64,000 nt of DNA from positions 131,284 through 195,283 of the forward strand of contig MU128938.1 in the NCBI GenBank assembly GCA_014904985.1, read 5' to 3'. This DNA comes from Hydnum rufescens UP504 (Eukaryota; Basidiomycota; Agaricomycetes; Cantharellales; Hydnaceae). The notes under the pieces were generated by a model. That model searched no databases and had not been told where the DNA came from. It saw nothing but the letters and a program-made list of their open reading frames with translations. Both the position numbers and the translations under genes were made by a program. Within the stretch, counting starts at the first letter, position 1, and every line of letters begins with the position of its first letter. Below, one piece after another: positions 1 through 10,733 of the stretch.

Positions 1-1412
1 TCCCTACCGTACCAGGCCATAAGACAAATATCTGAGACGTATATGCGATGAATGAGATCAGGAGGGTTGTGAATCCAACCCTGTAAGGAAGGTGGTGATC
101 ATCTCGTCCCTCATTTACATGGCAGTGAAGGGACTAACCAAACACGTCCAAGAAGTCGACCCATACACACGGTCTGTGGCAAAGGTGATGGATGGAATTA
201 TCGAGGAACTATGAAGGACAGCTGAAAGGAAAGAAAACAATCACACGACGTGTATCCTGTGCAGTGGTACGCGTTGGTCAGTGGGAATTGCCGCGTTACT
301 CACTGTCTAGAATCAGCCACAGAATCATAAGAAGGGCCTCTCATGCAATCCTCTATTACCTTCTGTTGGATGGTATGCGAAGGAGGGCATGTTCCGGGCC
401 ACGCCTTGGACATGAGATACGAATATTTATGGAAACTGCCACGCAAGGACAACACACACACACCACCAGAGACCAGCGTGTCATACCTGCCTAAGCGTGT
501 CGCACACTCTCCTTGATTGTTTTCCATGCGTGGACCGGATAGCAATCGCCACCTGTCCAGCTTTCCCAATGTATATGGCAAAATAACTTCAAAAAAAGAG
601 CGAGCTAAGGTCCGTGAAAAACATTACCATGGTTCGGATATGACATTTACAGGTCATGTTCAAGCGTATCGTAAGATGTACATTTCCCCGAGGCGGATAT
701 GTGGTGGACATACAGAGATAGGCAACCATGTGGCCCGGCATCAGCAATCTGATTCACTGCTGGAGGAGATCGCGACTCCGCTTTTGGAGCCCATAGCTTC
801 CACTGGTACCTCGTCTCCAATATAGGAGGTACTGAGGAGGGCCACTGTCAGCACCGTTGATACCAAATAGTTTCCTAATTCAGGCTTCTGTGCAACCAGA
901 TATCATACAACTCGATGCACCATGGGGCATCGACGACTCGGAATGTCCGTTTCTCGCTTTGAGTCGAACGGGGTACAGTAAATTCTGCTTCTCCAATATT
1001 CCCACCTCGACCCTGGTCAATACATGATTTGTGGTTTTGGTGCCATTTCTTCCCCGGCTCACGAATCTGTTTCTCGGCATTCACGGCATGCAATAGATGG
1101 CGAGTATTTGGGCCTTGGTGCCGTATGCTCTCAATGTGATCGGTAGAGCAAACTTGATACTTGCATGCGCATTACGCTCAACAACATCTATCGCATTTGG
1201 ACTACACCCTTGTTGCCATACACCGCTCCGCGACTTGCTTCTCGTCTTAACAGTGTCTACGACCACCGTAGGCCACGGTCCACTCCTCCGATGCACCGTT
1301 TCGTATACCTCTTACAGTAGCTTCTACAAAGTGGTCCCGCAACATTTAGAGTGTTTTTGGGCTTGAGCAAATATACATCCATCGAGTACAGTAAAAATCT
1401 AACACCATGCAA
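1..1412. other. No supported gene (left edge)
   Basis: Only short overlapping open frames on both strands are visible. None has a recognisable domain, a plausible exon chain or coding-like composition. I see no RNA gene or long repeat. The downstream flank of the F-box gene lies at the right end of the stretch. Confidence 0.5.
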
Positions 1413-3252
1413 TCATTCCCCATCCTCAGACCCGCTCGAATCATCCCCTGTGGATTCCTCACTGTCCTCCTCAGCACTATCCGATTCCGACTCTATATCA
1501 CCCTCATCCTCCCAGAAAGGGGCGTCGAAGTACTCTAGCCCGATTTCTACCGCCCCGCCGAGCCTTTCAATCTCCGGCGGGGTAAAGTTAGATTCTCTGT
1601 GGATCAAGAGCCGGTCGATGGGATAACCGGCATCCCGGCGTGCCTCCAGCATTTCCGCAATGTCAGCCGCGGGGATAGAGGTGAATTGAAATGTTTTCAA
1701 CCTGGGCATGATGATGGTCTGCTGGGCCGCACCACGGAGAGGCGTTAGGCAGTAAAGTGCGTGGTTCCGCGGCTTTGCGTTGCATCTTAACGCTAGGTGC
1801 TCAACGTTGACCATTCCCACCAATGCAGTTCTGAATGCGAGGGCACTCGTCCCTTCGATGGACGTCATGCTGAAGTGCTTCACTATCGTATATCCCCAGG
1901 ATGAACAGCCGAACGCAGAGACACAGGCGTCGAAACTGTCTTCGAAGAAGTCCTCAATGTGAAACGACTCGAGGTTTGGGGTGTGAATGAGTTTCGTCAA
2001 TACCATCAGTTGGATGGCTGAGCGGAAGGCGGTAAACTCGAGGTATCGGAGGGATGGTAAGGATATGCTCTCGATGTGGTCGATGTCAGAGAGCGAGAGC
2101 GGGACCATGAATGGACCGCTTCCTCCCTTTAAGATCAACTCGCTGAGATTGGGTGAAGCAGATAGCATAGCAATAAATTGGTGGAAACTCGGCAGCATCT
2201 CGATCGCATGATACGCAAGCTCCAGACGTGTGAGGTCAGGGAAACGGAAGACATCCCAAGACATTGGAGTAGTGGTAAGAGTGAGTGATTTGAGACGAGG
2301 AGCGGCTTTCGGAGACAGTGCGAGTGGAGTAGGATCATAATACTGTGAACGACGGAAATTGATCTGGCGATTGTTCAACCGCAACGACTCCAGGCGCCGG
2401 AGCGAATGTCCCACAACCTCAAATCGTTTGACAAAGGCCAGGAGCGCCACATGTCTGTCGACGGTGATGCAAACATCTCGCCACTGATGGACGCACGAAA
2501 ACAGGATATCGAGTTGGTTGATGAAATCCTGTTGGGTACGAATCATGGGTCGCGATCCCACGAGGGTCCACGTCAATTGAAAATCAAGAGGAGCCGTCCC
2601 ACAGCGTTTGAGGCACAAGTTGGTCCAATTGTACTCATGGCCGATATCCGTCATTGTGAAGAACTGCCACATCATCCCTGTCGATAACGAGACCTCCCTC
2701 CAGCGCCGAGAGACATGGGAGACGGTGAGATTGAATCTTCTGGATTCTCTGCGTCCTTCGTATCGCTCGTCGCGCACTCCGGTAAGAAAGATGTTGGAGA
2801 TTAGTTCGTTGGGGAGCCTATCCCACAGGGAGGGACGATATATGTGGTGCTTCTTGGTCGATTCAGGCAATGAATGCGGTTTTATATTGGGGCCAAGGGG
2901 CAGTGGTAAGGCGGTTCGACGGGGAGAAAAGACGGTTGAGAGGTGGGGGGCAATGGACTCGGTGGCCTCGGCGGAAATGCATTCGCTGGTCCCCAGAGGC
3001 GGAATATTCTCTGCACGCATCTATAAATCGCCCTTCCAAGTCAACGTGAAAATACAGGGAACGTGAACGGGAAATGAAACCAACGTCGGAGCTCAAACTC
3101 AACAAATCATCACGCACAATTGAAGCTGGCACTCCGGCTTCATCATGTGCTTTGATGGCCCAATATAGGAGGTCGTCACGATCATGGAAGGACAGCACAC
3201 TGGAGGATCGACGGAGCCACTGCGAAAATGAGTCTTTGGCGGATTGATCCAT
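1413..3252 (-). CDS. F-box domain protein with leucine-rich C-terminal region (frame step near N-terminus)
   Basis: A 535-residue frame at 1413-3020 holds an F-box (LWDRLPNELISNIF) about 65 residues in, followed by the usual basidiomycete pattern of VSRRWREVSLST and an aromatic MMWQFF. Irregular leucine-rich segments follow (LRRLESLRL, PNLSELILKGG, LPSLRYLEF), and the C-terminus is very acidic. F-box proteins of this type are substrate receptors of SCF ubiquitin ligases. A second frame at about 2940-3252 begins with MDQSAKDSFSQWLRRSS, which looks like the usual N-terminal leader of these proteins. The two frames overlap and no good intron joins them, so I suspect a single-base indel between about 2940 and 3010. 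If that is wrong, translation starts at 3020. The substrate is unknown. Confidence 0.75.
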
Positions 3253-3740
3253 GTCGAGTGTTCAAAGACGAGGAGGCCCAAGCGAGAGTCATAGAAATAA
3301 GGCACAGTGATCGAATAGCTGGAGGCCTTACTCATTTAGTAGATAAAAACAGTGCCGGGTCGTTGATTAAATGGGGATCAAACTCCCTCGGGTGGCCTGA
3401 GATGCCAAGTAGCATTAGGATTCTGTGCGGCAACACGGCCAGCCCAGAAGGGAACGGGCTTGCAAAGGGGGGGCTTGTCTGGACGGGTGGTTACCGTTCC
3501 AGAACAGCCGAAAGCACATGAATTCTGGAAAGCGGTCCAGCGCTCAGGACCCAACTCCCGGGACACATATTGTTGGATGCACACGGCAGAATAGCTGAAA
3601 GCGGTATGTACTGTTACCTGTGACTGAGCCGAATAGCCATAGATGGTATACTCGAGCCTTTAGACACTCAATAGCCTCTTTGGTTCTGCGAACCCAGCAA
3701 ATAAGAGTGGGAAAACAATTCCAGCACGTGATTAGCAAAC
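3253..3740. other. Intergenic, nothing recognised
   Basis: This is the divergent spacer between the F-box gene (-) and RIB7 (+), so it should hold both promoters. I see no clear TATA box, repeat or small gene. Confidence 0.4.
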
Positions 3741-4751
3741 ATGGATCATTCCTCCGCTCCACCTTTCCTCTTGAACATATTCCCAGACGCTGATATAGCT
3801 CGCCGAAATAGGCGTCCATTCGTGACGCTGACCTATGCTCAGTCCTTGGATGGTTGCATCGCCGGTCACGGAGGTACGCCAATACTCCTTAGCGGCAGGG
3901 AGAGTATGGTGATGACCCACTGGTGCGCATATGTCCATGCTCTAGGATATCTTCATGTGTGAATGCGTTTGGCGGTAACCCAGGATGCGAACAATGCATG
4001 ACGGAATCCTCATTGGTCTCAATACCGTCATGAACGATAACCCCCAGCTGAATAGTTCGTCTTTTCTGGTTGATGATGAAATCTGTATAGGGCCTTGATC
4101 GATATGGCCATGGGTAGCTCGACATCTCCCGCCGAAGGACTTCCCGTATCCCCAGCCTCGCCCGATTATCCTCGATACTTCCCTCCGAACTCCTCTGGAC
4201 TGCAAGTTGATAGTCAATTATAGGAATGGAACCGGTATCCAACCTTGGATCATCTGTGGACGAGCTAAATCGTGGGCGGGGGTGGAGTCCCCCACTGCGC
4301 AGCCGAGAGAAGAGAGGCGCGCGTTGTTAGAAGCTGCGGGAGCCAGGGTTCTAGAAGTTGGGATGACCGAAGAAAAGGGTTGGTGGGTTTTTCGTCTGCT
4401 CTCCATCCGGTCTCGTGCCAACATTATCGCCTATTCTTATATGGGTGTTTCTATCGTGCTTACATCCCTCATTGCAGTAGATTTACAGCAGGCCCTGGCG
4501 CTACTGGCAGAGCTTGGCCTTCAATCCATCATGGTCGGAAGGTGGGGCGAGAGTAATCTCAAATTTTCCTCAGACTCCGGGACGAAGAGGGATCCCCTAT
4601 TGTGGATGTGAACATTGTAACTGTCGCCCCAACGTTAATTGGAGCAACAGGGATACCAGCAACTGGGGCGTTGGAAAGGGTAGGTGTCTTGCGTCTATGG
4701 GGGGGATCCAACGTTCTAATCCAACACCATCCCTTTGTTGACCGTCCTTAA
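3741..4751 (+). CDS. RIB7: 2,5-diamino-6-ribosylamino-4(3H)-pyrimidinone 5'-phosphate reductase (two +1 frame steps)
   Basis: This is the NADPH-dependent reductase of fungal riboflavin synthesis, with a RibD C-terminal (DHFR-like) fold. Exon 1 reads RPFVTLTYAQSLDGCIAG and ends in MTHW. An intron (about 3923-3983) leads in frame to MRTMHDGILIG and NDNPQLN. Later exons give RPIILDTSLRTPLDCKL and QPWIICG, then DLQQALALLAELGLQSIMV. The conserved VEGGA motif comes next, but one extra G at about 4537 and one extra T in the T-run at 4564-4567 push it out of frame. Beyond them the expected C-terminus (NIVTVAPTLIGATGIP, then LIQHHPF) is present and ends at TAA 4749-4751. All introns are intact, so sequencing indels explain this better than decay. 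Confidence 0.85.
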
Positions 4752-5098
4752 GCTTCCAAAATTAGAGCCAATTGCCAATGCCATTTTTGGGAAGGATGCT
4801 GTATTCGCCTTTCGATCAAGATAATGGTCCTCGGCTAGCCATTTGCAATACTCCTGGCTTCAACATTCAAGCCGAGAGAAACCACTCAATCTATCGCCCT
4901 AGGAGGGAAGGCTTGCTTTAGCTGCGGGAACTCGGCATAGAGCCGATTTAAATTAAAATGCGATGGATCATGAATACAGGAGGGGTGTTCTTTGCTATAG
5001 CAATGATGGATAGTCGCTGCCTGACAGGGAAGAGAAGATCAAGGTTAGCGTGCTAGGGCAGAGAGGATAAATGCGAGTGAAGGACAGCGGGGGTTCAC
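4752..5098. other. Intergenic, convergent spacer
   Basis: This 347-base spacer lies between the 3' ends of RIB7 (+) and uS17m (-). I recognise no gene in it. Confidence 0.4.
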
Positions 5099-5550
5099 CT
5101 ATGACGGTTCTAATCGTGTCTCATCTTTGGTTGTCCCGCTGGTGGCGCCTGCGGTTTGCGTCGTTGCGGAAGGAGATCGAGTACTGTTAAGAATCTTCTC
5201 AACTATGAAATTCTTTCGTGCAGACACTGGATTGCAATGCCGAATCAAAACGCGGTCCTCCAATTGGCAAACTGTATATACGATGCAATTGGGTCAGAAA
5301 CGGAATCGTATCAAGCAAGATGCCAAGTCACGGCCACGGACTATGATCCGGATCATGGGTGAGATACTTCTTGCTCCTCGTTATACGCTACTACCGCGAA
5401 AATACATGGGAAATCGAGCGAATGCATAAAAGCACAGTCACACACCTTCCGAGTAACCGGATGGTCCACGTGGCGAGTCACTGTCACAGTAGACGTCTTG
5501 GCCATCACGCCCACTTTCGTTACAATACCCACGAGTGCAAGTCTAGCCAT
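5099..5550 (-). CDS. MRPS17: Mitochondrial small-subunit ribosomal protein uS17
   Basis: Three small exons (complement 5446-5550, 5342-5387, 5099-5271) join cleanly and encode about 107 residues. The N-terminus carries the uS17 signature GIVTKVGVMAKTSTVTVTR. RSKKYLTHDPDH and then QLEDRVLIRHCNPVSARK follow, matching the S17 order of a K/R-rich strand, HDE-like loop, D-x-V-x-I-R-x-C and P-x-S-x-x-K. A low-complexity Thr/Ser tail is typical of mitochondrial S17. The protein binds small-subunit rRNA and should act in mitochondria, although no separate presequence is visible. All splice phases work and no frame break is seen. The stop is TAG at 5099-5101. Confidence 0.85.
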
Positions 5551-5955
5551 GACGAGCGTGAACTACCTCAGACTGTTTTCACCTCGGAAATGACCGAAGA
5601 TGGTTCCGGTGAGACACGTGAAAGTCCCCTACCATCCAGATTCCAGACTAAGGAATCCAGCGCTGCAGAGCATTTCGAATAAGAGTTTAATATTATAATG
5701 CGTATTAGAGGGGAAAACTACTATTCTAGAAGAAGTGTAGATTGATCATTGCCCAATTTTCAATCAGACACCAGTCAGAGGGTTAACATTTGCGCAGCCA
5801 AAGCCAGTTATTCACCTATGATCATCATGCTTGCCGTACTAAAGGAAACAAAGAGTGTCTGGCCCTCCATGAACGAGGATCGGATGTACAGAACGCAAAC
5901 TATGGATATGCATGGTCAGGGGCCTGTGGCTCGTCAGAACGAAGAAAGAACGGAC
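5551..5955. other. Intergenic, nothing recognised
   Basis: This stretch lies upstream of uS17m and downstream of the small coiled-coil gene, both on the minus strand. Only short random frames are present. Confidence 0.4.
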
Positions 5956-6222
5956 TCATGGTTTGAGATTATCTGTTTCTTTCTGTCCCGGGGACTCTAA
6001 GGACTCCGTCTGGCCAGCCGCGCCTTCAAGGGAGCCCAAAAGGTCATCAAGTCGGGCAATAACATTGTCTAGCTTTCCTTCAACGCCTCGAGCAGCGAGA
6101 TCCGCCCCCTCGAGCTCTCTGAGGAGCTTTGCGACATCAGCGAGCTCCAGCTCCTCTACTTGAAAGCCCGATGCAGTCCCATTCGTTTCATTCGGTGAGT
6201 GCGGGCTGGTTGGGGCGTCCAT
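5956..6222 (-). CDS. Small coiled-coil protein, function unknown
   Basis: This is an 88-residue intronless frame starting MDAPTSPHSPNETNG. After a polar N-terminus comes a heptad-like helical stretch (ELADVAKLLRELEGAD, then VEGKLDNVIARLDDLLGSL) and a charged tail. The pattern suggests a short coiled-coil adaptor subunit, such as those in trafficking or kinetochore complexes, but I cannot assign a family. The frame stays open for 25 codons upstream, to 6297. I chose the inner ATG because the upstream part looks non-coding. The gene is divergent from CK2 beta, with only about 80 bases between the two starts, so they probably share a promoter. Confidence 0.6.
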   Translation of the reverse strand: MDAPTSPHSPNETNGTASGFQVEELELADVAKLLRELEGADLAARGVEGKLDNVIARLDDLLGSLEGAAGQTESLESPGQKETDNLKP

Positions 6223-6304
6223 TGCGTAACCGGCAAGTCCCGCCACACGGAGGCCCACAGGGCGACCACGTGTGTGCGAACCGAAGGGAGGGGACAAACT
6301 AATC

Positions 6305-7377
6305 AGTATGCTATCTCTTCGGTGAAGACCGTTTAGGATTTAATGCCGCCTCTCTCTTACTGCAGTGGACGACGTGTCGACGGGTTCGGACTCTGACTAT
6401 TCCAAGTGCGTAATCACTACACCTCGTTTGACAGGTTTCCTGTGTCCAATTGTCACATTTGCTTCGATTTTTGTGTCTGCTTACAGTTCTTGGATTTCTT
6501 GGTTTCTTGCCTCGAAAGGAAACGAATACTTTTGCGAAGTGGAAGAAGATTATATTCTCGATCGGTTCAACTTGACTGGGCTCGCACCTGAATGTGCAAA
6601 TTATTCACAGGCATTGGATCTCATCACGGACAACCTTGGTGAGTGGCGAAAGACACCATTCCTTTGGGGGGAAGGGCCTTGTTCGTCTGTTCATCTTGCG
6701 TTCCGTGCTTCTTCAGCAGACGATGACATTGAAGAGGAGCTGCGAGCATCTGTGGAGGTACAGGCTAGATTTTTATATGGCCTTATCCATGCCCGATGGA
6801 TAATTACCTCTCGTGGTCTTGCAAAGATGGTGTGTCTGACTGCAGCGTTGCAACTGTTATAATTTCTTCACGCGCTGAGCGTACAAATCAACAGTTGGAG
6901 AAGTATAAAAAGGCGGACTTTGGCCGATGCCCACGGGTTTTATGCCACTCACATCCTCTTCTCCCTATCGGACTGACAGACACTGCCTACGAGAAAGCCG
7001 TGAAACTTTACTGTCCGCGATGCGAGGACTTGTATTCACCAAAGTCGTCTCGACATGGCTCTATCGATGGTGCATACTTTGGGACGACGTTCCCGCACAT
7101 CATGTTCATGGTATATCCGACGATGGTCCCCATGAAAGCGCCTGACGGTGTTCAGAGTACTCGCGATCGAGATGCACGGAACGAAAAGGGGGCACCGAGT
7201 GGGATCGGGACAGCATCGAGCGCTGCTGTTGCGCTCAAGGCAGAACGGTATCGACCGACTATTTTCGGGTTCCAGGTGAACGAGATTGCGAAGCTCCAGC
7301 GGTGGCAGGATGCCATGCGTGACCGGTATGTCTCGCTTCACGAAGCAATTGCGACCTATTCTCACGGTGATGGCTAA
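6305..7377 (+). CDS. CKB1: Casein kinase 2 regulatory (beta) subunit
   Basis: This is the regulatory subunit of protein kinase CK2, which dimerises through a zinc finger and docks the catalytic alpha subunits. The exons 6305, 6366-6405, 6487-6638, 6717-6829 and 6895-7377 total 789 bases and give 262 residues with no frame break. Visible features are the N-terminal acidic block with [12 protein letters not shown], then [18 protein letters not shown] and DRFNLTGL, the [10 protein letters not shown] helix, and the zinc-binding cysteines in CPRVLC and [27 protein letters not shown] and the C-terminal PTIFGFQV complete the family pattern. A 46-residue polar insert precedes the last motif. The start codon appears to be split by the first intron (A at 6305, TG at 6366-6367). 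I cannot tell whether this is the CKB1 or CKB2 type. Confidence 0.92.
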
Positions 7378-8227
7378 TTGCAGGCAAGTCGCACGCTTAG
7401 AAGCAGCAGAGTCAGAGAAGCACTAGAGTTGTCTGTCCACGGATTTGTACTATTTTGTTACCTTAGCATTCATCTCATTCGAGCACACCCATCATCGAGA
7501 CCGTCTGAGAGCACCTGGGACTTGTGGAGCCAATATCTTGGGCAACATCTTGGGTTCGCTTGGATACAACAGCTATCGATATTTCACTGCCATCGCTATA
7601 GTATAAAAGAATTCGTGCTATTTTTGCTCCATTACATATCTGCCGCTTGCGTTCGGCTGCAGCGGGCTATTGTAGCCATTACAGTAATTCTATCCAACAT
7701 TGTGGCGTTTGTATGGGATCCCCACCGGCTCTCTCCGGTAACGTCTCCCTTCGTGTTCTATCTGGACCCCACGATTGCAAGGACAATAATGTGCACAAAG
7801 TGCAAGAGTGGGCTGGAGGCCCTGATAAAGGCTCCTAGTGGAACCTCATAAAGTGTCAGAAGACATCCCTAAAGTGTGAGAGTATGCAATATAATGATTT
7901 TCCATTCTCGTTAATTATAAGCGACCTTGGGTCGGGGGGTATAGATATGGTTTGGGAATCTTTTCCACTTGGGGTATGGGGTTATGAAAGGTTGTAACAT
8001 TTGGAAAGTCATTAGGATAGGATCTCGGAATTGTTGGCTTCCCTGGCCTTTGAGAACAACAATCCGCTAGCAGCAACTCAGTCGAGTATCGAGGAGAGGT
8101 GTGGCCGGAATGCAATTGAGGAATCTCGTTGATGGTTGACGTAATCCTGGGTTCTTCCGAATCCTTATTAAGTTGTGGAGTCTGCTGGTGCACTGCGCTC
8201 TCAAGAAGTGCCACCATTACACCTACT
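7378..8227. other. Intergenic; HOG1 upstream region
   Basis: About 850 bases lie between the CK2 beta stop and the HOG1 start. A 157-codon open frame at 7378-7851 continues directly past the CK2 beta stop but has no family signal. A minus-strand frame at 7915-8331 overlaps HOG1 exon 1 and also lacks any signal. I treat the stretch as 3' UTR and promoter. Confidence 0.45.
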
Positions 8228-10003
8228 ATGTCTTTCGTGAAACTTAGCATCTTTGGCACCTCATTCGAGGTGAATAACGTCCACTGCCCCCGAGCCATCT
8301 TCCTGATTGAAACGTGGTATTCCAAGGTCACAACTCGATATGGTGATCTGCAGCCTGTCGGGATGGGTCAGTAATCTCTTCAGCACAGGACAGACTAGTA
8401 CTGATATCCCAGACGACTTCAGGGGCATTCGGTCTCGTCTGGTACAACCCACAATGCTTCCATCTCAATAAGTACTCACAACCCAACTCTGGAACCCCTT
8501 CTAGCTCGGCCAGAGACCAGCTTACGGATTCATCTGTAGCAATCAAGAAGATTATGAAGCCTTTCAGCACTCCCGTCCTCAGTAAACGGACCTATCGGGA
8601 GTTGAAGCTTCTAAAACACATCACACATGAGAATGTGGGTATCACGTCTTTTCCCACCCTTGTTCTCGTGTACGACTAATTCCTTGATTTCACGTGTTAA
8701 CTTGTAGATTATTAGCTTAAGTGATGTATTCATCTCACCTCTAGAGGACATGTGAGAATATCTCTTATCAGGGCGACTGCCTCGGTTCTCATACTAATTC
8801 CCCTGTAGCTACTTCGTGACCGAACTCCTTGGGACCGATCTTCACCGATTACTCACCTCCAGACCCCTGGAAAAACAGTTCATTCAATACTTTTTGTACC
8901 AAATCCTCGTACGTGGACTGTGTTTCAGTCCCCTTTTTGAGTATTTGGACCTCCATTAATAGAATAGCACCTAATAGCGAGGGCTTAAATATGTGCATTC
9001 TGCTGGTGTGGTCCATCGGGATCTAGTACGTGGCCTACCTTACTTAATCTCGAAGATCCCCACAATAATCCTCTTACATTTAGAAACCGAGCAATATCCT
9101 TGTGAACGAGAATTGTGATCTGAAGATCTGCGATTTTGGTCTTGCACGGCTCCAGGATCCACAGATGACAGGCTATGTCTCAACACGGTACTATCGAGCA
9201 CCGGAGATCATGCTGACTTGGCAAAAATACGGTGTGGCCGTGGATATCTGGAGTACAGGATGCATCTTTGCTGAGATGCTTGAGGGAAAACCTTTGTTTC
9301 CTGGAAAAGACCGTAAGTTTCATACTAACCCCTATCTAGGCCACTATTTTATTCCTTTAATCGCTGTAGATGTCCACCAGTTCTCAATTATCACCGAGCT
9401 CCTAGGAACACCTCCTGATGATGTGATTGAATCAATCGCTAGTGAACATGTGCGTCCTTCGGAATTTGAGGGAAGATGCTCACTGATCATCACGTACTAG
9501 ACCCTTCGCTTTGTCCAGAGTTTGCCTAAGCGTCAGCGGGTTCCCTTCAGGGAGAAGTTCCACAATGCCGATGACAGTGGTACGAGGACCCAAGTTTCAG
9601 GCCCCTCGCCCGATCACCTTTAATGTTTTGACCTTTGCCAGCCTTGGACCTCCTCGAGAAAATGCTCGTTTTCGATCCACAAAAGCGGATTAACGCCACT
9701 GAGGCTTTGGCCCATGATTATGTCTCGCCGTATCATGACCTTACCGACGAACCCGTCGCTGCCGAGCCTTTCGATTGGAGCTTCAATGATGCAGACCTGC
9801 CTGTCGACACGTGGAAAGTCATGATGTATAGTGAGATCCTCGGTGAATTTCCGTCACTACCCCAGGCCCCTTTTACACACAGTTCTAGATTTCTGATTCT
9901 TTTGTGATTTGTAGATTTCCATCAAGTCGCCCCAGCCATTGAGGGTGAATCCGCTGTGTTGAAGGGGGCATCGTTACCCCTGACGGAGGCCCAAACGACT
10001 TGA
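8228..10003 (+). CDS. HOG1: Stress-activated MAP kinase Hog1 (p38 family)
   Basis: This is the terminal kinase of the high-osmolarity glycerol pathway. Splicing about a dozen exons gives the family sequence from start to stop: [32 protein letters not shown]-lysine segment [39 protein letters not shown], catalytic loop VVHRDLKPSNIL, DFGLA, activation-loop TGY in [16 protein letters not shown], and [20 protein letters not shown]. After the kinase core comes the common-docking region [19 protein letters not shown], then a short tail to TGA at 10001-10003. The TGY dual-phosphorylation motif separates Hog1/p38 from TEY MAP kinases. Every junction I checked is GT-AG and in phase, and no indel is seen. 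The gene converges with VPS15. Confidence 0.95.
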
Positions 10004-10733
10004 ATTCAAGATCTGTTTCCTTCGCATAATCTACGGCCTATATTTCAGTCTATCGTCGCCAGAAGCCTCCCTTCATTTGTTCCTTTACACCGCCGCATCC
10101 CTCTACACCATGATCTGTGATGCCCACTCGTTTGGCCCGCATTTTCATGGCCTCGGCCCGATTCACCATCGCCGATGATTCCATTCGCTCTCGATATTAA
10201 TCGATACCAAGACGTGTTGTCTCTCTGTATTCTCCCCTTCTGGCTCTCGTCCGGTGACTCTATCTAGACTTCGCTTTCCCTTCTTTTCCTCGTGAACCCT
10301 TTCCGTTTCCTACAGTTACCTTATCAATTTGGAATAGTCATCCTCCACCACGTCCTCGCACGTTCCTTCCCTCATCCTTTCTTTCCCATCCCCTCTGGAG
10401 GGTTCGGGGATTTGCAAAGGGTATTACTTACAACCAACTCGAAGTACCAATGTGCAATACATGTATACCGAACACTAAACATATTTGTCTTCTCTTGCCT
10501 GACCCATGCACGGGGCTCGTGACCATTGCTGAAAATGGTGCTCGCCATGACACCCCTCTTGATTTGATCAAAACGATCCGCGACACAGGTGGGGATCCGC
10601 GCACCCCAAGAGTACAGTAACAATGAGAGCTAAAGTAAGCGTGGATCCTCGCAGTGTCCTTTGCGACAGGTCCCCGAGAATTCGACACAGCCGTTGTCAG
10701 TAGGACAGACTGTATGTATTATATCATAATTGT
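10004..10733. other. Convergent 3' spacer, no gene seen
   Basis: This lies between the HOG1 stop and the VPS15 stop. It is T/C-rich on the plus strand, as in a 3' UTR. The short frames on both strands show no family pattern. Confidence 0.45.

Noticed and set aside
7378..7851. 157-codon frame directly after the CK2 beta stop
   Set aside because: CK2 beta already ends with a family-like C-terminus and a stop. The extension has no domain, and stop-codon readthrough has no support here.
7915..8331. 138-codon frame on the minus strand
   Set aside because: It overlaps HOG1 exon 1 and its promoter, with no family signal.
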